A stretch of DNA of 6,440 nt from Chloroflexota bacterium (lineage in GTDB: Bacteria; Chloroflexota; Anaerolineae; VGOG01): the NCBI GenBank assembly GCA_030615705.1, contig JAUWYT010000096.1, positions 1-6,440 on the forward strand, read 5' to 3'. The position numbers and the translations under genes were made by a program. Numbering within the stretch: the first letter of the stretch is position 1; every line of letters starts with the position of its first letter. The notes beneath the pieces were generated by a model, which had not been told where the DNA came from, did no database searches, and saw only the letters and a program-made list of their open reading frames with translations. Below are positions 6,159 to 6,440 of the stretch, in pieces.

Positions 6159-6440
6159 CTAGTCGGCTTCTTCGCCCGTGGTCTCTCCGACTTCCTCCTC
6201 AAAGGGCGCTTCTATGAGCTCTTCCTCAGAAGGTACTTCCTCCTCAACAATAGGAACCTCCTCGGCGACTTCGACCTCGGTAGGTGCAGCCTCCTCCACC
6301 GGCGCCTCTTCTTCCACCGGGGCAACCTCTTCGGCCACGAACTCTTCTGCAGCCGCCTCCGCCACTGGAGATTCGACGATTTCCAGGGTAACGCGCTTGC
6401 CCTGCTTAGCAGCGAGTACCCTTAGCAGGGTGCGCATGGC
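6159..6440 (-). CDS. KH-domain protein with acidic C-terminal tail, 5' end beyond window
   Basis: Only the last 93 residues are inside the window. The first 22 (AMRTLLRVLAAKQGKRVTL plus EIV) match the end of the neighbouring KhpA at 19 of 22 positions. The underlying DNA, 6375-6440 against 5900-5965, agrees at 59 of 66 bases. This is therefore very likely a KH-domain paralogue with its GxxG loop just outside the window. After the KH end comes a 71-residue tail with 28 Glu, one Asp and no Lys, Arg or His, rich in PVEE and AEE units and probably disordered. The gap to khpA is 34 nt, so the two are co-transcribed. The missing 5' part means fusion to another protein cannot be excluded. The tail's role is unknown; mimicry of nucleic acid or contact with basic ribosomal proteins are possible. 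Confidence 0.75.
   Translation of the reverse strand, partial: AMRTLLRVLAAKQGKRVTLEIVESPVAEAAAEEFVAEEVAPVEEEAPVEEAAPTEVEVAEEVPIVEEEVPSEEELIEAPFEEEVGETTGEEAD

Noticed and set aside
6125..6202. N-terminal extension of khpA by 26 residues
   Set aside because: It overlaps the end of the upstream gene, has no KH homology, and a strong ribosome binding site at 6133-6138 marks the ATG at 6124.
6159..6374. Glu-rich repeats as a possible frameshift artefact or low-complexity noise
   Set aside because: The frame continues unbroken from the KH end to a stop 34 nt before the next gene's start, as expected for a real C-terminus.

Overview
The window carries a compact block of bacterial housekeeping genes, all read from the minus strand, so transcription runs from right (6440) to left (1). 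Base composition is moderately GC-rich and intergenic gaps are mostly short. The style suggests a Chloroflexota-like (Anaerolineae or relative) environmental bacterium: topoisomerase I carries an N-terminal four-cysteine zinc ribbon, GTG and TTG starts with strong Shine-Dalgarno sites are common, and short palindromic repeats are scattered about. This taxonomic guess comes from recollection of such genomes, not from a search.

Right part (5300-6440), ribosome and RNA-binding block: the 3' end of a KH-domain gene with a very acidic tail, then a complete 75-residue khpA-like KH gene, then rimM (16S rRNA processing factor). The two KH genes share an 89% identical 66-nt stretch, so they look like a tandem duplication. 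A strong intrinsic terminator lies between khpA and rimM and overlaps the longest rimM ORF. It favours an internal ATG as the rimM start and suggests attenuated expression of rimM.

Middle (4925-5299): 375 bp without a gene. It contains four small hairpins downstream of rimM, a plausible sigma-70 promoter for the next operon, and a MITE-like nested inverted repeat in the presumed leader of dprA.

Left part (1-4924): a probable operon dprA, manC, an MNT-type nucleotidyltransferase and topA, with gaps of 66, 64 and 35 nt. dprA and topA are frequent neighbours in bacteria. Here a GDP-mannose biosynthesis gene and a small nucleotidyltransferase sit between them. topA runs off the left edge within its C-terminal zinc ribbons. 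It carries an in-frame palindromic repeat of about 80 bp that adds roughly 25 residues to the protein.

No RNA gene, CRISPR array, transposase or phage gene was seen. The most unusual items are the repeat domesticated inside topA, the tandem KH duplication with its acidic tail, and the terminator before rimM. I did not find a new multi-gene system.
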